Notes: generated by a model not told the origin, from the sequence alone. 33,762 nucleotides of DNA from Geobacteraceae bacterium (GCA_025355325.1 JANXZX010000080.1:1-33762), one strand, 5' to 3'. Positions 1 through 9,559 are shown, counted from the stretch's first letter. Program-made: numbers and translations.

Positions 1-14
1 GCCTAATCCAGCGA

Positions 15-407
15 TTAACGCTTGGAGAACTGGAAACGGGCGCGAGCTGCTTTTCTGCCGTATTTCTTACGCTCTTTTACGCGTGAATCACGAGTGATGA
101 AGCCGGCTTTTTTCAGAACACCGCGCAGTTCAGGCTCATGCAGCAACAGAGCTTTGGTTATGCCATGCTTGATAGCACCGGCCTGGCCGGTATCGCCGCC
201 ACCGGAAACCGTGACGTACACATCAAAAATGCCAACTTTTTCAACCAGCTCAAACGGCTGACGAACAACCATTTTAGAGGTTTCACGACCGAAATACTGA
301 TCGAGGGTTTTGTGGTTAACGGTGAAATTTCCTACGCCGGGCTTAAGCCATACACGAGCAATTGAACTCTTGCGTTTGCCTGTCCCATAATAACTGACTG
401 CTGCCAT
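15..407 (-). CDS. rpsI: 30S ribosomal protein S9
   Basis: Small-subunit ribosomal protein S9, which reaches its C-terminal tail toward the P-site tRNA. The 130-residue protein has the family start ([19 protein letters not shown]), the central [20 protein letters not shown] stretch and the diagnostic basic C-terminus ending FQFSKR. Length is normal for S9. An AGGAGA ribosome-binding site lies about 8 nt before the ATG at 407. It follows rplM by 21 nt, the standard L13-S9 operon order, so the two are surely co-transcribed from the promoter upstream of rplM. The downstream side is cut by the window edge, so no terminator can be seen. Confidence 0.98.
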   Translation of the reverse strand: MAAVSYYGTGKRKSSIARVWLKPGVGNFTVNHKTLDQYFGRETSKMVVRQPFELVEKVGIFDVYVTVSGGGDTGQAGAIKHGITKALLLHEPELRGVLKKAGFITRDSRVKERKKYGRKAARARFQFSKR

Positions 408-428
408 ATCATTTTCTCCTTGGAGGTA

Positions 429-857
429 TTAAAGTGCCAGGTTCTTAGGCTGCTGAGCAGCGTGTGGGTGGCTGGATCCCGCATATACTTTAAGCTTGCT
501 GAGCATGGCCCGTGCAAGTTTATTCTTGGGAAGCATACCTTTGACCGCTTTTTTGATAAGATCTTCCGGCTTTTTTTCAAGCAGCTTGCCGGCTGAAATT
601 TCTTTCAGACCGCCAACGTATCCGGAGTGGCTGTAATAAATCTTGTCAGCCAGCTTGCGACCGGTCAGGGCGATTTTTTCAGCGTTTATGACGATGACGA
701 AATCGCCGGTATCAACACTTGGTGTGTAGAGAGCCTTGTTTTTTCCGCGCAGAACGCCTGCAATCTGAGTTGAAAGACGACCCAGAACGACATCCTGTGC
801 ATCAACAATGTACCAGTCACGTTTTACGTTTTCAGCTTTAGCTACTTCTGTTTTCAT
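429..857 (-). CDS. rplM: 50S ribosomal protein L13
   Basis: Large-subunit ribosomal protein L13, an early assembly protein. The 142 residues contain the family signatures [48 protein letters not shown] and the [13 protein letters not shown] motif. An open frame extends upstream to a TTG at 890, but the ATG at 857 gives the exact family length and is preceded by a GGGGAA Shine-Dalgarno-like stretch; the extra 11 residues would overlap a leader hairpin. First gene of the rplM-rpsI operon. Confidence 0.97.
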   Translation of the reverse strand: MKTEVAKAENVKRDWYIVDAQDVVLGRLSTQIAGVLRGKNKALYTPSVDTGDFVIVINAEKIALTGRKLADKIYYSHSGYVGGLKEISAGKLLEKKPEDLIKKAVKGMLPKNKLARAMLSKLKVYAGSSHPHAAQQPKNLAL

Positions 858-879
858 AATTTCCCCGCCCGCAGTACAA

Positions 880-896
880 CCTGTAGACAATACAGG
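880..896 (-). promoter_or_regulatory. Hairpin in the rplM mRNA leader
   Basis: CCTGTA and TACAGG form a perfect 6-bp stem around a 5-nt loop, 23 nt upstream of the rplM ATG and downstream of the predicted promoter. L13 leaders in other bacteria are used for autoregulation by the ribosomal protein; whether this small hairpin does so is inference. It could be incidental. Confidence 0.3.
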
Positions 897-919
897 CCAT
901 GATTTTTTTGAAGAGGTGT

Positions 920-948
920 AACTTACTGAAAGAGTGTAAGCATGTCAA
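920..948 (-). promoter_or_regulatory. Sigma70-type promoter of rplM-rpsI
   Basis: On the minus strand a perfect TTGACA -35 box (948-943) is followed after 17 nt by TAAGTT (925-920) as a weak -10 box. It sits about 63 nt before the rplM ATG, with no other gene between. The -35 match and spacing are what support it; the -10 matches only 3 of 6. Confidence 0.5.
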
Positions 949-987
949 GGGAAAAATTTCCGTGGCAACTAAATTCTCTTATCAATG

Positions 988-1016
988 TTGTAACGAAGCA
1001 TATTTCATGCTACTAA
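988..1016 (+). promoter_or_regulatory. Possible promoter of gatCAB
   Basis: TTGTAA (988-993) and TACTAA (1011-1016) are spaced by 17 nt, about 38 nt before the gatC ATG in the divergent intergenic region. Both boxes are imperfect (4/6 and 3/6), so this is a weak call. A promoter must nevertheless lie in this short region because the upstream operon is divergent. Confidence 0.3.
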
Positions 1017-1053
1017 TATCCGGCAATTATCAGACCTTTTCGGAGTTGGCACT

Positions 1054-1341
1054 ATGAAAATAACGGTAGCAGATGTCGAGCATGTCGCACGCCTGGCCCG
1101 ACTTGAACTCACCCCCGGAGAAAAAGAGCTGTTTGCCGGTCAGATGGGCGCAATCCTCGGATACGTAGAGAAACTCAAAGAGCTGGATACAGAGGGAATT
1201 GTGCCGACATCACATGCCGTGCCGATGGAAAATTCCTTTCGCGAAGATATCGCCCGACCTTCAATCGGTCTCGAAAAAGCCCTGGCTAACGCTCCCTCAC
1301 GTGCCGGCAGTTTTTTTGTTGTGCCGAATGTTATCGAATAA
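1054..1341 (+). CDS. gatC: Asp-tRNA(Asn)/Glu-tRNA(Gln) amidotransferase subunit C
   Basis: Small stabilising subunit of the GatCAB amidotransferase, which converts mischarged Glu-tRNA(Gln) or Asp-tRNA(Asn) to the correct amide form in the cytoplasm. The 95 residues match the family: VEHVARLARLELTPGEKE near the N-terminus and the conserved LDTEGIVPTSHAVP and FREDIARPS segments. A CGGAG site sits 8 nt before the ATG. It heads gatC-gatA-gatB, with 18 nt to gatA. Confidence 0.97.
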   Translation: MKITVADVEHVARLARLELTPGEKELFAGQMGAILGYVEKLKELDTEGIVPTSHAVPMENSFREDIARPSIGLEKALANAPSRAGSFFVVPNVIE

Positions 1342-1359
1342 GCAAGGATTAGAGATACC

Positions 1360-2814
1360 ATGACCATTATAGATATGACCATTCACGAACTCCATGCCGC
1401 GTTGAAGGGAAAGCAGATCTCTTCTGTGGAAGCCACAACGGCGCTGCTGGAGCGGATCACCGCCGTCGAGCCGCAGGTTGGCTCCTTCATCACGGTTACT
1501 CCCGAACAGGCTCTGGCGGCTGCCAAAGCTGCCGATCATCGGATCGCCTCAGGCGACTGTCAGCTGTTGACCGGCATACCGCTGGCCATCAAGGACATTT
1601 TTCTGACCGAAGGGATCCGCACCACCTGCGGCTCACGCATTCTTGAAAACTTTATACCCCCATACAGCGCAACCTCCTGGGAGAAACTGCGTGACTGTGG
1701 TGCGGTACTGCTCGGCAAACTGAATCAGGACGAGTTCGCCATGGGCTCATCTAACGAATCGAGCGCCTACGGCACCACTCGCAATCCGTGGGACACCACC
1801 TGTATTCCGGGGGGATCTTCAGGTGGTTCGGCAGCTTCCGTTGCCGCCCGTCAGGCGGTCGCGACGCTCGGCACCGACACCGGAGGTTCCATCAGGCAGC
1901 CCGCTTCCCACTGCGGTTGCGTCGGCCTGAAACCGACCTATGGCAGGGTTTCCCGCTACGGTGTCATCGCCTATGCCTCATCGCTGGATCAGGTCGGACC
2001 GCTGACCCGCGATGTTGCCGACTGCGCGATCATGCTGGAGGCTATTGCCGGCCATGACCCAAAAGATTCCACCAGCGTCGATACGCCGGTGCCGAACTAT
2101 TCCGCATCCCTGACACAGGGTGTCAAAGGCATGAAAATCGGCCTGCCGAAAGAATATTTTATTGACGGCCTCGATCCTGATGTCCAGAAAGCAATGGACG
2201 CAGCCATCGATACTTATCGGCGCCTCGGAGCCGAATTCGTGGAGATTTCGCTCCCGAATACCGACTACGCGGTGGCAACCTATTATCTGATCGCAACGGC
2301 TGAAGCCAGCTCCAACCTGGCACGCTACGACGGGGTCCGCTTCGGTCACCGCGCTGAAGCTGACGGACTGCTCGACATGTACACTAAGAGCCGGAGCGAA
2401 GGCTTCGGCAGCGAAGTCAAACGCCGCATCATGATCGGCACCTATGCCCTGTCGTCAGGCTATTACGACGCCTATTACGTCAAGGCCCAGAAAGTGCGAA
2501 CACTGATCATGAATGATTTCGTCAAAGCGTTTGCCGATGTCGATGTCATGCTGACGCCGGTTGCACCGACACCGGCGTTCAAGATCGGTGAAAAGATCAA
2601 TGATCCACTGCAGATGTACCTTTCCGATATTTTTACGATACCGGTCAACCTGGCCGGCACCTGCGCCATGTCGCTCCCGGCCGGCTTTTCGGCAGCCGGT
2701 TTGCCGATAGGTCTGCAACTGATCGGCAAACCGTTCGGTGAAGAGAGCATTCTGCGGGCGGGCTACGCATTTGAACAGGCCACCGAGTGGCATATCAGGA
2801 AAGCAACGATTTAA
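1360..2814 (+). CDS. gatA: Asp-tRNA(Asn)/Glu-tRNA(Gln) amidotransferase subunit A
   Basis: Glutaminase/amidase subunit of GatCAB; releases ammonia from glutamine for transfer by GatB. The 484-residue protein carries the amidase-signature Ser-cisSer-Lys triad: Lys78 in AIKDIF, Ser153 within [10 protein letters not shown] and Ser177 within [13 protein letters not shown]. The residues fall almost exactly where known GatA proteins have them (79/154/178 in the staphylococcal enzyme). A second in-frame ATG five codons in (1375) is possible but the longer form fits family length. Second gene of the operon. Confidence 0.97.
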   Translation: MTIIDMTIHELHAALKGKQISSVEATTALLERITAVEPQVGSFITVTPEQALAAAKAADHRIASGDCQLLTGIPLAIKDIFLTEGIRTTCGSRILENFIPPYSATSWEKLRDCGAVLLGKLNQDEFAMGSSNESSAYGTTRNPWDTTCIPGGSSGGSAASVAARQAVATLGTDTGGSIRQPASHCGCVGLKPTYGRVSRYGVIAYASSLDQVGPLTRDVADCAIMLEAIAGHDPKDSTSVDTPVPNYSASLTQGVKGMKIGLPKEYFIDGLDPDVQKAMDAAIDTYRRLGAEFVEISLPNTDYAVATYYLIATAEASSNLARYDGVRFGHRAEADGLLDMYTKSRSEGFGSEVKRRIMIGTYALSSGYYDAYYVKAQKVRTLIMNDFVKAFADVDVMLTPVAPTPAFKIGEKINDPLQMYLSDIFTIPVNLAGTCAMSLPAGFSAAGLPIGLQLIGKPFGEESILRAGYAFEQATEWHIRKATI

Positions 2815-2830
2815 CTTCCGGAGCATATCT

Positions 2831-4270
2831 ATGAAATACCAACCCGTCATCGGTCTTGAAGTACACGTTCAGCTCCTGACCGACACCAAAATATTCTGCG
2901 GCTGTTCGACAACGTTCGGCTCCGAACCGAACTCCCAGACCTGCCCGGTCTGCCTGGGACTGCCGGGCGCTCTGCCGGTGCTCAACAAGAAGGTGGTGGA
3001 ATTCGCCATCAGGGCCGGTCTCTCCACGAACTGCTCCATCACGCCGCGCAGCATTTTCGCCCGCAAGAACTATTTCTACCCCGATCTTCCCAAGGGCTAC
3101 CAGATCAGCCAGTTTGAAGATCCGATCTGTCAACTGGGATGGCTCGATATCACGGTTGAAGGACAGGAGACGAAGCGGATCGGCATTACCCGCATCCATA
3201 TGGAAGAGGACGCCGGTAAGCTGGTGCATGGCGATTCCGATATGAACGATGGCTCGGGAGTTGACCTGAACCGGGCATGCACACCACTCCTGGAAGTTGT
3301 CTCGGAACCGGATCTGCGCACATCCGACGAAGCGGTCTCCTACCTGAAACAGCTGCACCAGATTGTTACCTGGCTCGGCATCTGTGACGGAAACATGGAA
3401 GAGGGAAGTTTCCGCTGCGATGCCAACGTTTCGGTTATGCCGGTCGGCTCAAGCACCTTCGGCACACGGGCCGAGATAAAGAATATCAACTCCTTCAAAT
3501 TCGTCAAACAGGCCATCGAATATGAGATTGAGCGCCAGATCGACCTGATCGAAGATGGCGGCACCGTCGTTCAGGAAACGCGTCTTTTTGATCCGAACAG
3601 TTGCACAACCCGTTCGATGCGGAGCAAGGAAGAGGCACATGATTACCGCTATTTCCCTGATCCCGACCTGGTGCCGCTGGTAATCAGCGACCAGTGGATC
3701 GAACGGGCGCGCCGGGAACTGCCGGAGCTGCCGGAGCAGCGCCAGCATCGTTTCATGACGGATCTGGGACTGCCGGCCTACGACGCCGAAGTGCTGACGG
3801 CAAGCCGGGCATTGGCCGATTACTTTGAAGCGTGTGTTGCCGCCCATGACAACGCCAAAGCGGTCGGCAACTGGATAATGGGTGAAATCACCCGATCCCT
3901 GAATGACAGCGGAACTTCGATTGAGGCCTGCCCGGTGACGCCCGCCCGACTGGCAGAGTTGTTGAAACTTATCGACAACGGCACCATTTCCGGCAAAATC
4001 GCCAAAACCGTTTTCGATGAGATGTGGAAAAGCGGCAAAACACCGCAGACCATTGTTGAAGAGCAGGGGCTGGTACAGGTTTCCGACATCGGCGCCATCG
4101 AGAGCATCATTGATGAGATTATGGCCGCCAATGCCGGTCAGGTGGAAGAGTATCGCGGCGGCAAGGAGAAGGTCTTCGGCTTTTTCGTCGGCCAGGTAAT
4201 GAAAGCCAGTAAAGGAAAAGCCAACCCGTCGGTAGTCAACGAACTGCTGCTGACCAAATTACAGGGGTAG
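2831..4270 (+). CDS. gatB: Asp-tRNA(Asn)/Glu-tRNA(Gln) amidotransferase subunit B
   Basis: tRNA-binding and kinase/transamidase subunit of GatCAB; activates the mischarged tRNA with ATP and accepts ammonia from GatA. The 479 residues start with the family sequence [13 protein letters not shown] and include four zinc-type cysteines (Cys23, Cys25, Cys38, Cys41 in CGC and CPVC). The C-terminal GatB/YqeY helical domain ends in [13 protein letters not shown]. The frame is open upstream to 2738 inside gatA, but the ATG at 2831 has a CCGGAG site just upstream and gives the correct start. The gap to gatA is 16 nt. Confidence 0.97.
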   Translation: MKYQPVIGLEVHVQLLTDTKIFCGCSTTFGSEPNSQTCPVCLGLPGALPVLNKKVVEFAIRAGLSTNCSITPRSIFARKNYFYPDLPKGYQISQFEDPICQLGWLDITVEGQETKRIGITRIHMEEDAGKLVHGDSDMNDGSGVDLNRACTPLLEVVSEPDLRTSDEAVSYLKQLHQIVTWLGICDGNMEEGSFRCDANVSVMPVGSSTFGTRAEIKNINSFKFVKQAIEYEIERQIDLIEDGGTVVQETRLFDPNSCTTRSMRSKEEAHDYRYFPDPDLVPLVISDQWIERARRELPELPEQRQHRFMTDLGLPAYDAEVLTASRALADYFEACVAAHDNAKAVGNWIMGEITRSLNDSGTSIEACPVTPARLAELLKLIDNGTISGKIAKTVFDEMWKSGKTPQTIVEEQGLVQVSDIGAIESIIDEIMAANAGQVEEYRGGKEKVFGFFVGQVMKASKGKANPSVVNELLLTKLQG

Positions 4271-4284
4271 GGCGGAGGTCAGCA

Positions 4285-4647
4285 ATGAGCCGGACGGTGA
4301 TGATTGTCGATGACTCTCTCTTCATGCGCAAAATCATGCGCGGGATCCTCGTTGAAAAGGGCTATATTGTGGTCGCCGAGGCGGCAAGCGGCATAGAAGC
4401 CATGAGAAATCTTCATACCAGCCATCCGGACATCATTATGCTGGACATCATCCTGCCAGATTCAAACGGCCTCGACCTGCTGGAGTCCGTAATTACGGCC
4501 TGCCCCGATTCAAAAGTCATCGTCTGTTCATCGCTCGGAGAGGATTCGGTCGTCCGGAAAGCTCTCAATCTCGGCGCCTGCGCATACCTTCAAAAACCGT
4601 TTACTCCGGAAAAGATTTCAGAAGTTCTGGAAAGCCTGGGAGGTTAA
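4285..4647 (+). CDS. CheY-type single-domain response regulator
   Basis: A 120-residue stand-alone receiver domain without an output domain. Visible phosphorylation-site residues are Asp9/Asp10, the acceptor Asp54 (IMLDIILP), a Ser at 82-83 (VIVCSSLGED) and Lys104 (LQKPF). A GCGGAGG ribosome-binding site precedes the ATG, 14 nt after gatB, so it may be transcribed with gatCAB. The CheA-type kinase starts only 3 nt after its stop, making that kinase the obvious phosphodonor. Its target, flagellar motor or otherwise, cannot be told from this window. Confidence 0.93.
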   Translation: MSRTVMIVDDSLFMRKIMRGILVEKGYIVVAEAASGIEAMRNLHTSHPDIIMLDIILPDSNGLDLLESVITACPDSKVIVCSSLGEDSVVRKALNLGACAYLQKPFTPEKISEVLESLGG

Positions 4648-4650
4648 CCG

Positions 4651-6282
4651 ATGGACATGTCCCCCTATCGGGATCTGTTCGTTTCCGAAGCACGCAGCCA
4701 TCTCTCCGCGTTCAGCGAGCTGATTGTGCGCCTTGAAGACTCTCCCGACGATCCCGCCGCAATTGACGAACTTTTTCGCCATGCTCATTCCATGAAAGGA
4801 ATGGCGGCTACCATGGGCTTTGAACAGGTTGTGGGGATTGCTCATCTCATGGAAAGCCAGCTGAGCCGGGTTCGCAGCGGGGAATTCCGGATGCAGCCGG
4901 CATTTGCCGATCTCCTGCTGGAAAGTGGTGATACTCTGGGCCGGCTGGTGTCCGTGATTGAGGCAGGAAGTGGCGCTGCCGAAGACACCACCGGACTGCT
5001 CGAACGGCTTGCCTCATTTGACCCCTCTGCCGAGGAGGAACCCGTTGCTTCCGCAACACCGCCAGCTGAAGAAGCAGACACACCCCGCGAAACGCCTGCC
5101 GCCACACCCCATGAATTCCGGCTGGCCGACACATTCAAAAGTATCCGCATCAAAACCGAAACACTCGACCGCCTGGTAAATATTACCGGGGATCTGATTA
5201 CCAACCGCTATCGCCTGGATGAAGCCATACGCCTGGCCAATGCTGCCGCCGAATGCCATGAACCGCTCCACCAGCTCACCGCCTTGCTGCGTACGCTTCG
5301 AGATGAGGTTTTCAAAGCCCGCATGCTGCCGTTTTCCTTTGTAGCCGAACGTTTCCCTCGACTGGTCCGGGATCTGGCACGCAGACAGGAAAAAGAGATC
5401 CGTTTCCATCTTGAAGGAAAAGAAATTGAACTCGACAGAGGCATTCTGGAAGAAATCACCGAGCCGATTGTCCATATCCTGCGCAATGCTGTCGATCATG
5501 GCTTGGAAACAGCCGACGAGCGGATTCGTGCCGGAAAACCGGCCGCCAGCACACTTTCACTGACGGTGAACCGCGATAAAGACCATGTTGAAATTATCAT
5601 TGCCGACGACGGGCGTGGAATGGATCCGGAACGGCTGAAACAGAAAGCTGTCGACAAAGGGCTCATTACCCGGGAGCAGGCCGACCGGATGACTCCCCAG
5701 GAAGCGTACCAGCTGATCTGCACCCCCGGATTTTCCACCGCCGAAACCGTTACCGACATTTCGGGGCGGGGTGTCGGCATGGATGCCGTTCGAACAGCGG
5801 TTACCGCATTGGCCGGAGTTCTGACCATTCATTCCCAAATCGGTCAGGGCAGCCGTTTTGTTATGCGGCTGCCGATCACGGTTTCAATTATTCATGCGTT
5901 GATGGTCCGGTGCGGAGCTTTTGAAATTGCCTTTCCACTGAATGTTGTCGTGCGCACACTGGAGCTGAAACCTTCTGAAATTTTCGGGGAACCGGGACAG
6001 AGAAGCATCTCTCCGGAAGACCACTCCGCACCGCTGCGCAGCCTGCGTCAGTCGCTGAATCTTCCGGAATCTGTCGGTGGCGGAGACGCACTGCAGCCGG
6101 TGATCGTGTGTGATATCGGGGGGGCTGTGGTAGCATTCAGCGTTGACCACATTCTGGGGCAGCAGGAAATATTCGTCCGTCCCCTGCGCTCACCGCTGTC
6201 TCACCTGCGGGGAGTTGGCGGGGCCACTATTACCGGTGACGGCCGGGTACTGTTTGTTGCCGATGTAAGCGCATTGGCATAG
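4651..6282 (+). CDS. cheA: CheA-type chemotaxis histidine kinase
   Basis: Soluble CheA-family kinase of 543 residues. Order of domains: Hpt with phospho-acceptor His46 (FRHAHSMKGMAA); a short Pro/Glu/Ala-rich linker at about 125-155; the dimerisation helices at about 160-245; a HATPase domain with N box HILRNAVDHGLE (275-286), G1 DDGRGMD (319-325) and G2 GRGVGMDAV (372-380); and a CheW-like regulatory domain from about 410 to the end. It is about 110 residues shorter than E. coli CheA because the P2 CheY-docking domain is missing. It lies immediately behind its probable partner receiver gene. No cheW, cheR, cheB or receptor gene is nearby, so the class of pathway (motility or alternative function) is open. 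Confidence 0.93.
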   Translation: MDMSPYRDLFVSEARSHLSAFSELIVRLEDSPDDPAAIDELFRHAHSMKGMAATMGFEQVVGIAHLMESQLSRVRSGEFRMQPAFADLLLESGDTLGRLVSVIEAGSGAAEDTTGLLERLASFDPSAEEEPVASATPPAEEADTPRETPAATPHEFRLADTFKSIRIKTETLDRLVNITGDLITNRYRLDEAIRLANAAAECHEPLHQLTALLRTLRDEVFKARMLPFSFVAERFPRLVRDLARRQEKEIRFHLEGKEIELDRGILEEITEPIVHILRNAVDHGLETADERIRAGKPAASTLSLTVNRDKDHVEIIIADDGRGMDPERLKQKAVDKGLITREQADRMTPQEAYQLICTPGFSTAETVTDISGRGVGMDAVRTAVTALAGVLTIHSQIGQGSRFVMRLPITVSIIHALMVRCGAFEIAFPLNVVVRTLELKPSEIFGEPGQRSISPEDHSAPLRSLRQSLNLPESVGGGDALQPVIVCDIGGAVVAFSVDHILGQQEIFVRPLRSPLSHLRGVGGATITGDGRVLFVADVSALA

Positions 6283-6405
6283 CCTGGATACGTCTGTAAA
6301 AAGTTCCCGAAGTTAGCCGGACTTTGAAACGGTTGCGACGGATAACCGTATGTGTCAGAATCATTTTTTATCAGCCTCATTGTGAAAGGTAGATCGGGAA
6401 TATCA

Positions 6406-7116
6406 ATGTTGAGAATATGTATCATATGTCTGTCCGTATTACTTTTTGCCGGACCATTGTCGGCAGCCTCTAACCCCGCATCACTCAAAGATGTCGTTGC
6501 CGCTCTCGAAAAAGGGTATGCCGGGCTGCAGGATGTGCAAGCCGACTTTACCCAGAAAACCTCCATTGCTGCCGTTAATCGTGACCAGAAAGGAAGCGGT
6601 GAAGTGTTGCTGAAACGTCCCGCATCGGCTACCGCCATGTTCCGTTTCAATTACGTCAAGCCGAAACAGCAGATCATCTCGAACGGCAAACAGGTCTGGT
6701 TCTACACGCCGGAAACCAAACAGGTGCTGGTCAACAGCGTCACCGCCATGTTCTCGGGGGGTAACGCCATCGCACTGTCGTACCTGACCGGTCTTGGCCA
6801 CGTATCACGGGATTTCGATATCGCCTTTGCCGCCGAAGTTCAGGACAAGAACGGCAACTATCAGCTTGACCTCACCCCGAAAAAAGCGAGCCCGGTTCTG
6901 ACGAAACTCCAGTTGACGGTTTCTGCTGAAGCGGTCGGCCAGATACAGGCATCCGGAGAGGTAAAAAACATCTTTCCGGTCATAGCATCGACAATTCACG
7001 ACGTTGGCGGCAACCGAACCCGGATCGACTACAGCCGGGCGAGGGTCAACAAAGGAATCGCCGACGGAAAATTCAATTTCAAGATCCCGGAAGGGGTTGA
7101 GGTTGTCAAACCATAA
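6406..7116 (+). CDS. lolA: Outer-membrane lipoprotein carrier LolA-like protein
   Basis: Periplasmic chaperone that carries lipoproteins from LolCDE to the outer membrane. From the ATG at 6406 the protein is 236 residues, beginning with a signal peptide (basic start, hydrophobic ICIICLSVLLFAG, cleavage near LSA-AS at about residue 20). The mature part has the LolA pattern: helix LKDVVAALEKGYAGLQDVQADFTQKT, then FRFNYVKPKQQIISNGKQVWFYTPETKQ (split across two strands). A GTG at 6352 would add 18 residues in front of the signal peptide; the later ATG, with GGGA upstream, is preferred. No LolB is present nearby. Confidence 0.88.
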   Translation: MLRICIICLSVLLFAGPLSAASNPASLKDVVAALEKGYAGLQDVQADFTQKTSIAAVNRDQKGSGEVLLKRPASATAMFRFNYVKPKQQIISNGKQVWFYTPETKQVLVNSVTAMFSGGNAIALSYLTGLGHVSRDFDIAFAAEVQDKNGNYQLDLTPKKASPVLTKLQLTVSAEAVGQIQASGEVKNIFPVIASTIHDVGGNRTRIDYSRARVNKGIADGKFNFKIPEGVEVVKP

Positions 7117-7152
7117 ACCGTTTCCACTTATTACATATCGGGAGGTTACGTA

Positions 7153-7638
7153 ATGCCGTCATTCGACATCGTATCAAAAGTTGACATGCAGGAGGTCGAT
7201 AACGCCGTGAATCAGGCGATCAAGGAGATCGGCCAGCGCTACGACTTCAAGGGCTCCAAATGCCAGATCACCCCGGAGAAGGATTCCGTTAAGGTACTGG
7301 CGGACGATGACTACAAGCTGAAGGCGGTCATCGATGTGCTGCAATCAAAGTTTTTAAAACGCAACATCTCGATCAAAGCGCTGCAATACGGCAAGGTCGA
7401 ACCGGCATCGGGCGGCATGGTACGTCAGACCATCACTGTCCAGCAGGGTATTTCGAAAGAAAAGGCCAAGGACATCACCAATGCCATCAAAGAGAGCAAA
7501 CTCAAGGTACAAGCCCAGATTCAGGATGATCAGGTGCGGGTGACCGGCAAGAACCGGGACGATTTACAGGATGCGATTCAGCTGTTGAAGGGTAAGGATA
7601 TTGATGTAGAAATGCAGTTTACTAATTTCAGGGAGTGA
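7153..7638 (+). CDS. yajQ: YajQ-family nucleotide-binding protein
   Basis: UPF0234/YajQ protein of 161 residues, the usual length. The start [20 protein letters not shown] and the segments [10 protein letters not shown] and [16 protein letters not shown] are diagnostic. YajQ proteins bind nucleotides and a Xanthomonas member is reported to sense cyclic-di-GMP; that function is not demonstrated for this protein. A CGGGAGG site lies upstream of the ATG, and the gene follows lolA by 36 nt with no visible terminator between them. Confidence 0.95.
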   Translation: MPSFDIVSKVDMQEVDNAVNQAIKEIGQRYDFKGSKCQITPEKDSVKVLADDDYKLKAVIDVLQSKFLKRNISIKALQYGKVEPASGGMVRQTITVQQGISKEKAKDITNAIKESKLKVQAQIQDDQVRVTGKNRDDLQDAIQLLKGKDIDVEMQFTNFRE

Positions 7639-7687
7639 TTTTTCTTGGCGTTGACGGAGTATGAGACTGGAATCTGGGGACTTACGC

Positions 7688-9363
7688 ATGACTGAAAAAG
7701 AACTGCGCGAATATCTGAAACATCAGTATCCCGTAGAAAACGAGTCCTGCGAGTGGAAGGAGTTCAAGATTCTGACTCACGCTGTTTCCGCGACAAGGGC
7801 AACGACATCATTTCATACATCTCGGCACTTGCCAACATGGAAGGCGGTGAACTGATTATTGGTGTCAGGGATGATACCCTTGAGATAGTTGGCATAGAGA
7901 GTCTCCACAACTACACCCCTGAAAACATCCGCCTACGTATTCTCACCAAGTGTCCAAATCTCGATTCGGAAGGTTTTCTTGTTGAGCCTTTCGCAACATC
8001 CGATAGCGAGAAACGCGTATGGGTATTTCATGTTCCCCGGCATAAATTGCGCCTGCCGGTCTATGCCCATGACAAGGCATGGCAGCGCATCGACGACAGC
8101 CTTGTCGAGTTACGACCCGAACGCCTGACTAACATTCTTGCCGAAGCGACGGAACTGATAGATTGGTCAGCCCAGATTGTTCCAAATGCGACTCTTGATG
8201 ATCTTGACCCAGCAGCGTTAACCCTGGCGCGTGATAAATTCAAAGAAAAGAACCTGAACACCTCGTTTGCTGGTGAAATTCCCGATTGGGATGCTCGAAC
8301 ATTTCTCAATAAGGCCAAGATTACCATTCAGGGCAACATCACCCGCTCGGCGCTCATACTGCTCGGCAAGCCCGAATCCATTCACTTTCTTTTACCTGCT
8401 TTAACGCAGATCACCTGGAAACTTGAAGCCGAGGAACGCGCCTACGAACATTTCGAACCACCATTTCTTCTGGCTACCACAGCCGTTCTTCATCGCATCC
8501 GCAATATCAAGTACAAGATATTCCCCGATAACCAATTGCTAGCGACTGAAGTCAACAAATACGATACGCGGGTTATCCTTGAGGCCTTGCACAACTGCAT
8601 TGCTCATCAGGACTATGCCCAATGCGCGCGTATTGTGATAACCGAGAAGGTAGACAGGTTGATTTTCGAAAACGCCGGCAGCTTCTTCGACGGAAAACCC
8701 GAGGATTATTTTATTGGAGAGCGGACACCACAACGCTATCGCAACCAGTGGCTGGCACAAGGCATGGTCAACCTGAACATGATCGATACTGTCGGGCATG
8801 GAATCCATACTATGATTATGACCCAGCGCCAACGATACTTTCCACTTCCCGACTACAGCAAATCTGAGCCCGGAAAAGTGGTGCTTGAAATATTCGGACA
8901 CCTCATCGACGAAAACTATACCAAATTATTGTTGGAAAGACAGGATCTGCCCCTTTCGACGGTCATACTTCTTGACCGTATCCAAAAACGTCAACAAATC
9001 ACCGATGATGCAGCCAATATGCTCCGCAAGGCCGGTTTAATTGAAGGAAGAAAACCACATTTCTTTGTGTCGGCAAAAGTTGCAGCTGCTACCAACACCA
9101 TGCCCACTTACACCCGCAATCGTGGCCTTGAGAAGGCTCACCTCAAGGAGTTTGTGCTCCAACATATCCGGGAATTCGGACCCACACCGCGAGCACAGTT
9201 TGAAGAGTTGCTGTTTTCAATGCTGCCTGCAGTTCTTGGCAACGAAAAGAAGCGAAATAAGGTAAAAAACCTCCTGACTGAAATGCGAATGAAAGACAAG
9301 AGCGTTCGTTGCCGAACGACAAACGGCGCATCGTTATGGGAACTTGAAAACAATGCCGTTTAA
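7688..9363 (+). pseudogene. Frameshifted AlbA_2 / HATPase_c_4 ATP-binding regulator
   Basis: The gene is split over two frames. The first frame, from ATG 7688 (GGGGA site upstream), encodes about 34 residues ending WKEFKILTHAVS, the start of an AlbA_2 (Schlafen-type) domain. The second frame picks up without a gap at RDKGNDIISYISALANMEGG and runs to 9363. The join is at about 7788-7791 (TCCGCGACAAGG), where one extra G would restore a single frame of about 558 residues. After AlbA_2 (GGELIIGVRDD) come a HATPase_c_4 region (LEALHNCIAHQDY; IFENAGSFFDG) and a C-terminal winged-helix-like part. Such proteins are thought to be DNA-binding regulators. It may be a recent pseudogene, an assembly error, or rarely programmed frameshifting. 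Codon use looks more AT-rich than in its neighbours, and it sits between housekeeping genes, which suggests insertion. Confidence 0.85.
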
Positions 9364-9392
9364 ATTTTATGTTTTGTATACAATTTAAACGG
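9356..9392. repeat. 11-bp inverted repeat over the regulator stop codon
   Basis: CCGTTTAAATT (9356-9366) and AATTTAAACGG (9382-9392) are perfect inverted copies separated by 15 nt. The left arm contains the TAA stop of the frameshifted regulator gene. The hairpin is AT-rich and has no proper T-run, so it would be a poor intrinsic terminator; a protein-binding site or an insertion end are alternatives. Confidence 0.5.
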
Positions 9393-9410
9393 GTTTTAAA
9401 CGGGCTTTAA
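9384..9410 (+). repeat. Short tandem repeat TTTAAACGGGY
   Basis: TTTAAACGGGT (9384-9394) is followed directly by TTTAAACGGGC (9395-9405) and a partial third unit TTTAA (9406-9410). The unit shares its core with the adjoining inverted repeat. It lies in the AT-rich gap 9364-9627, which holds no gene; the rest of that gap has only small hairpins such as TTTAAC-ATTC-GTTAAA near 9470 and the rimO promoter. Confidence 0.55.
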
Positions 9411-9559
9411 GAGCTATTGGTTGCTTAACATATTGATATTTAATGCAGTTGCTTGTTGTCTTTGCGTTTAACATTCGTTAAATAATTAACCACAACTGCA
9501 AAAATATGCTTGGTCTTACGGGTGTGTTCTGTAGTGAACCGGGTACGAAGAAGAAATGA

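Noticed and set aside
858-890. In-frame extension of rplM to a TTG at 890
   Set aside because: It gives an L13 longer than the family and overlaps the leader hairpin; the ATG at 857 gives exactly 142 residues.
2738-2830. In-frame extension of gatB into gatA
   Set aside because: The family N-terminus begins at the ATG at 2831, which has its own ribosome-binding site.
5014-5499. A 161-codon open frame antisense to cheA
   Set aside because: Shadow of the cheA coding frame; no domain or ribosome-binding site.
6329-6349. Inverted repeat ACGGTT/AACCGT before lolA as a terminator of cheA
   Set aside because: Only six pairs with a 9-nt loop and no following T-run.
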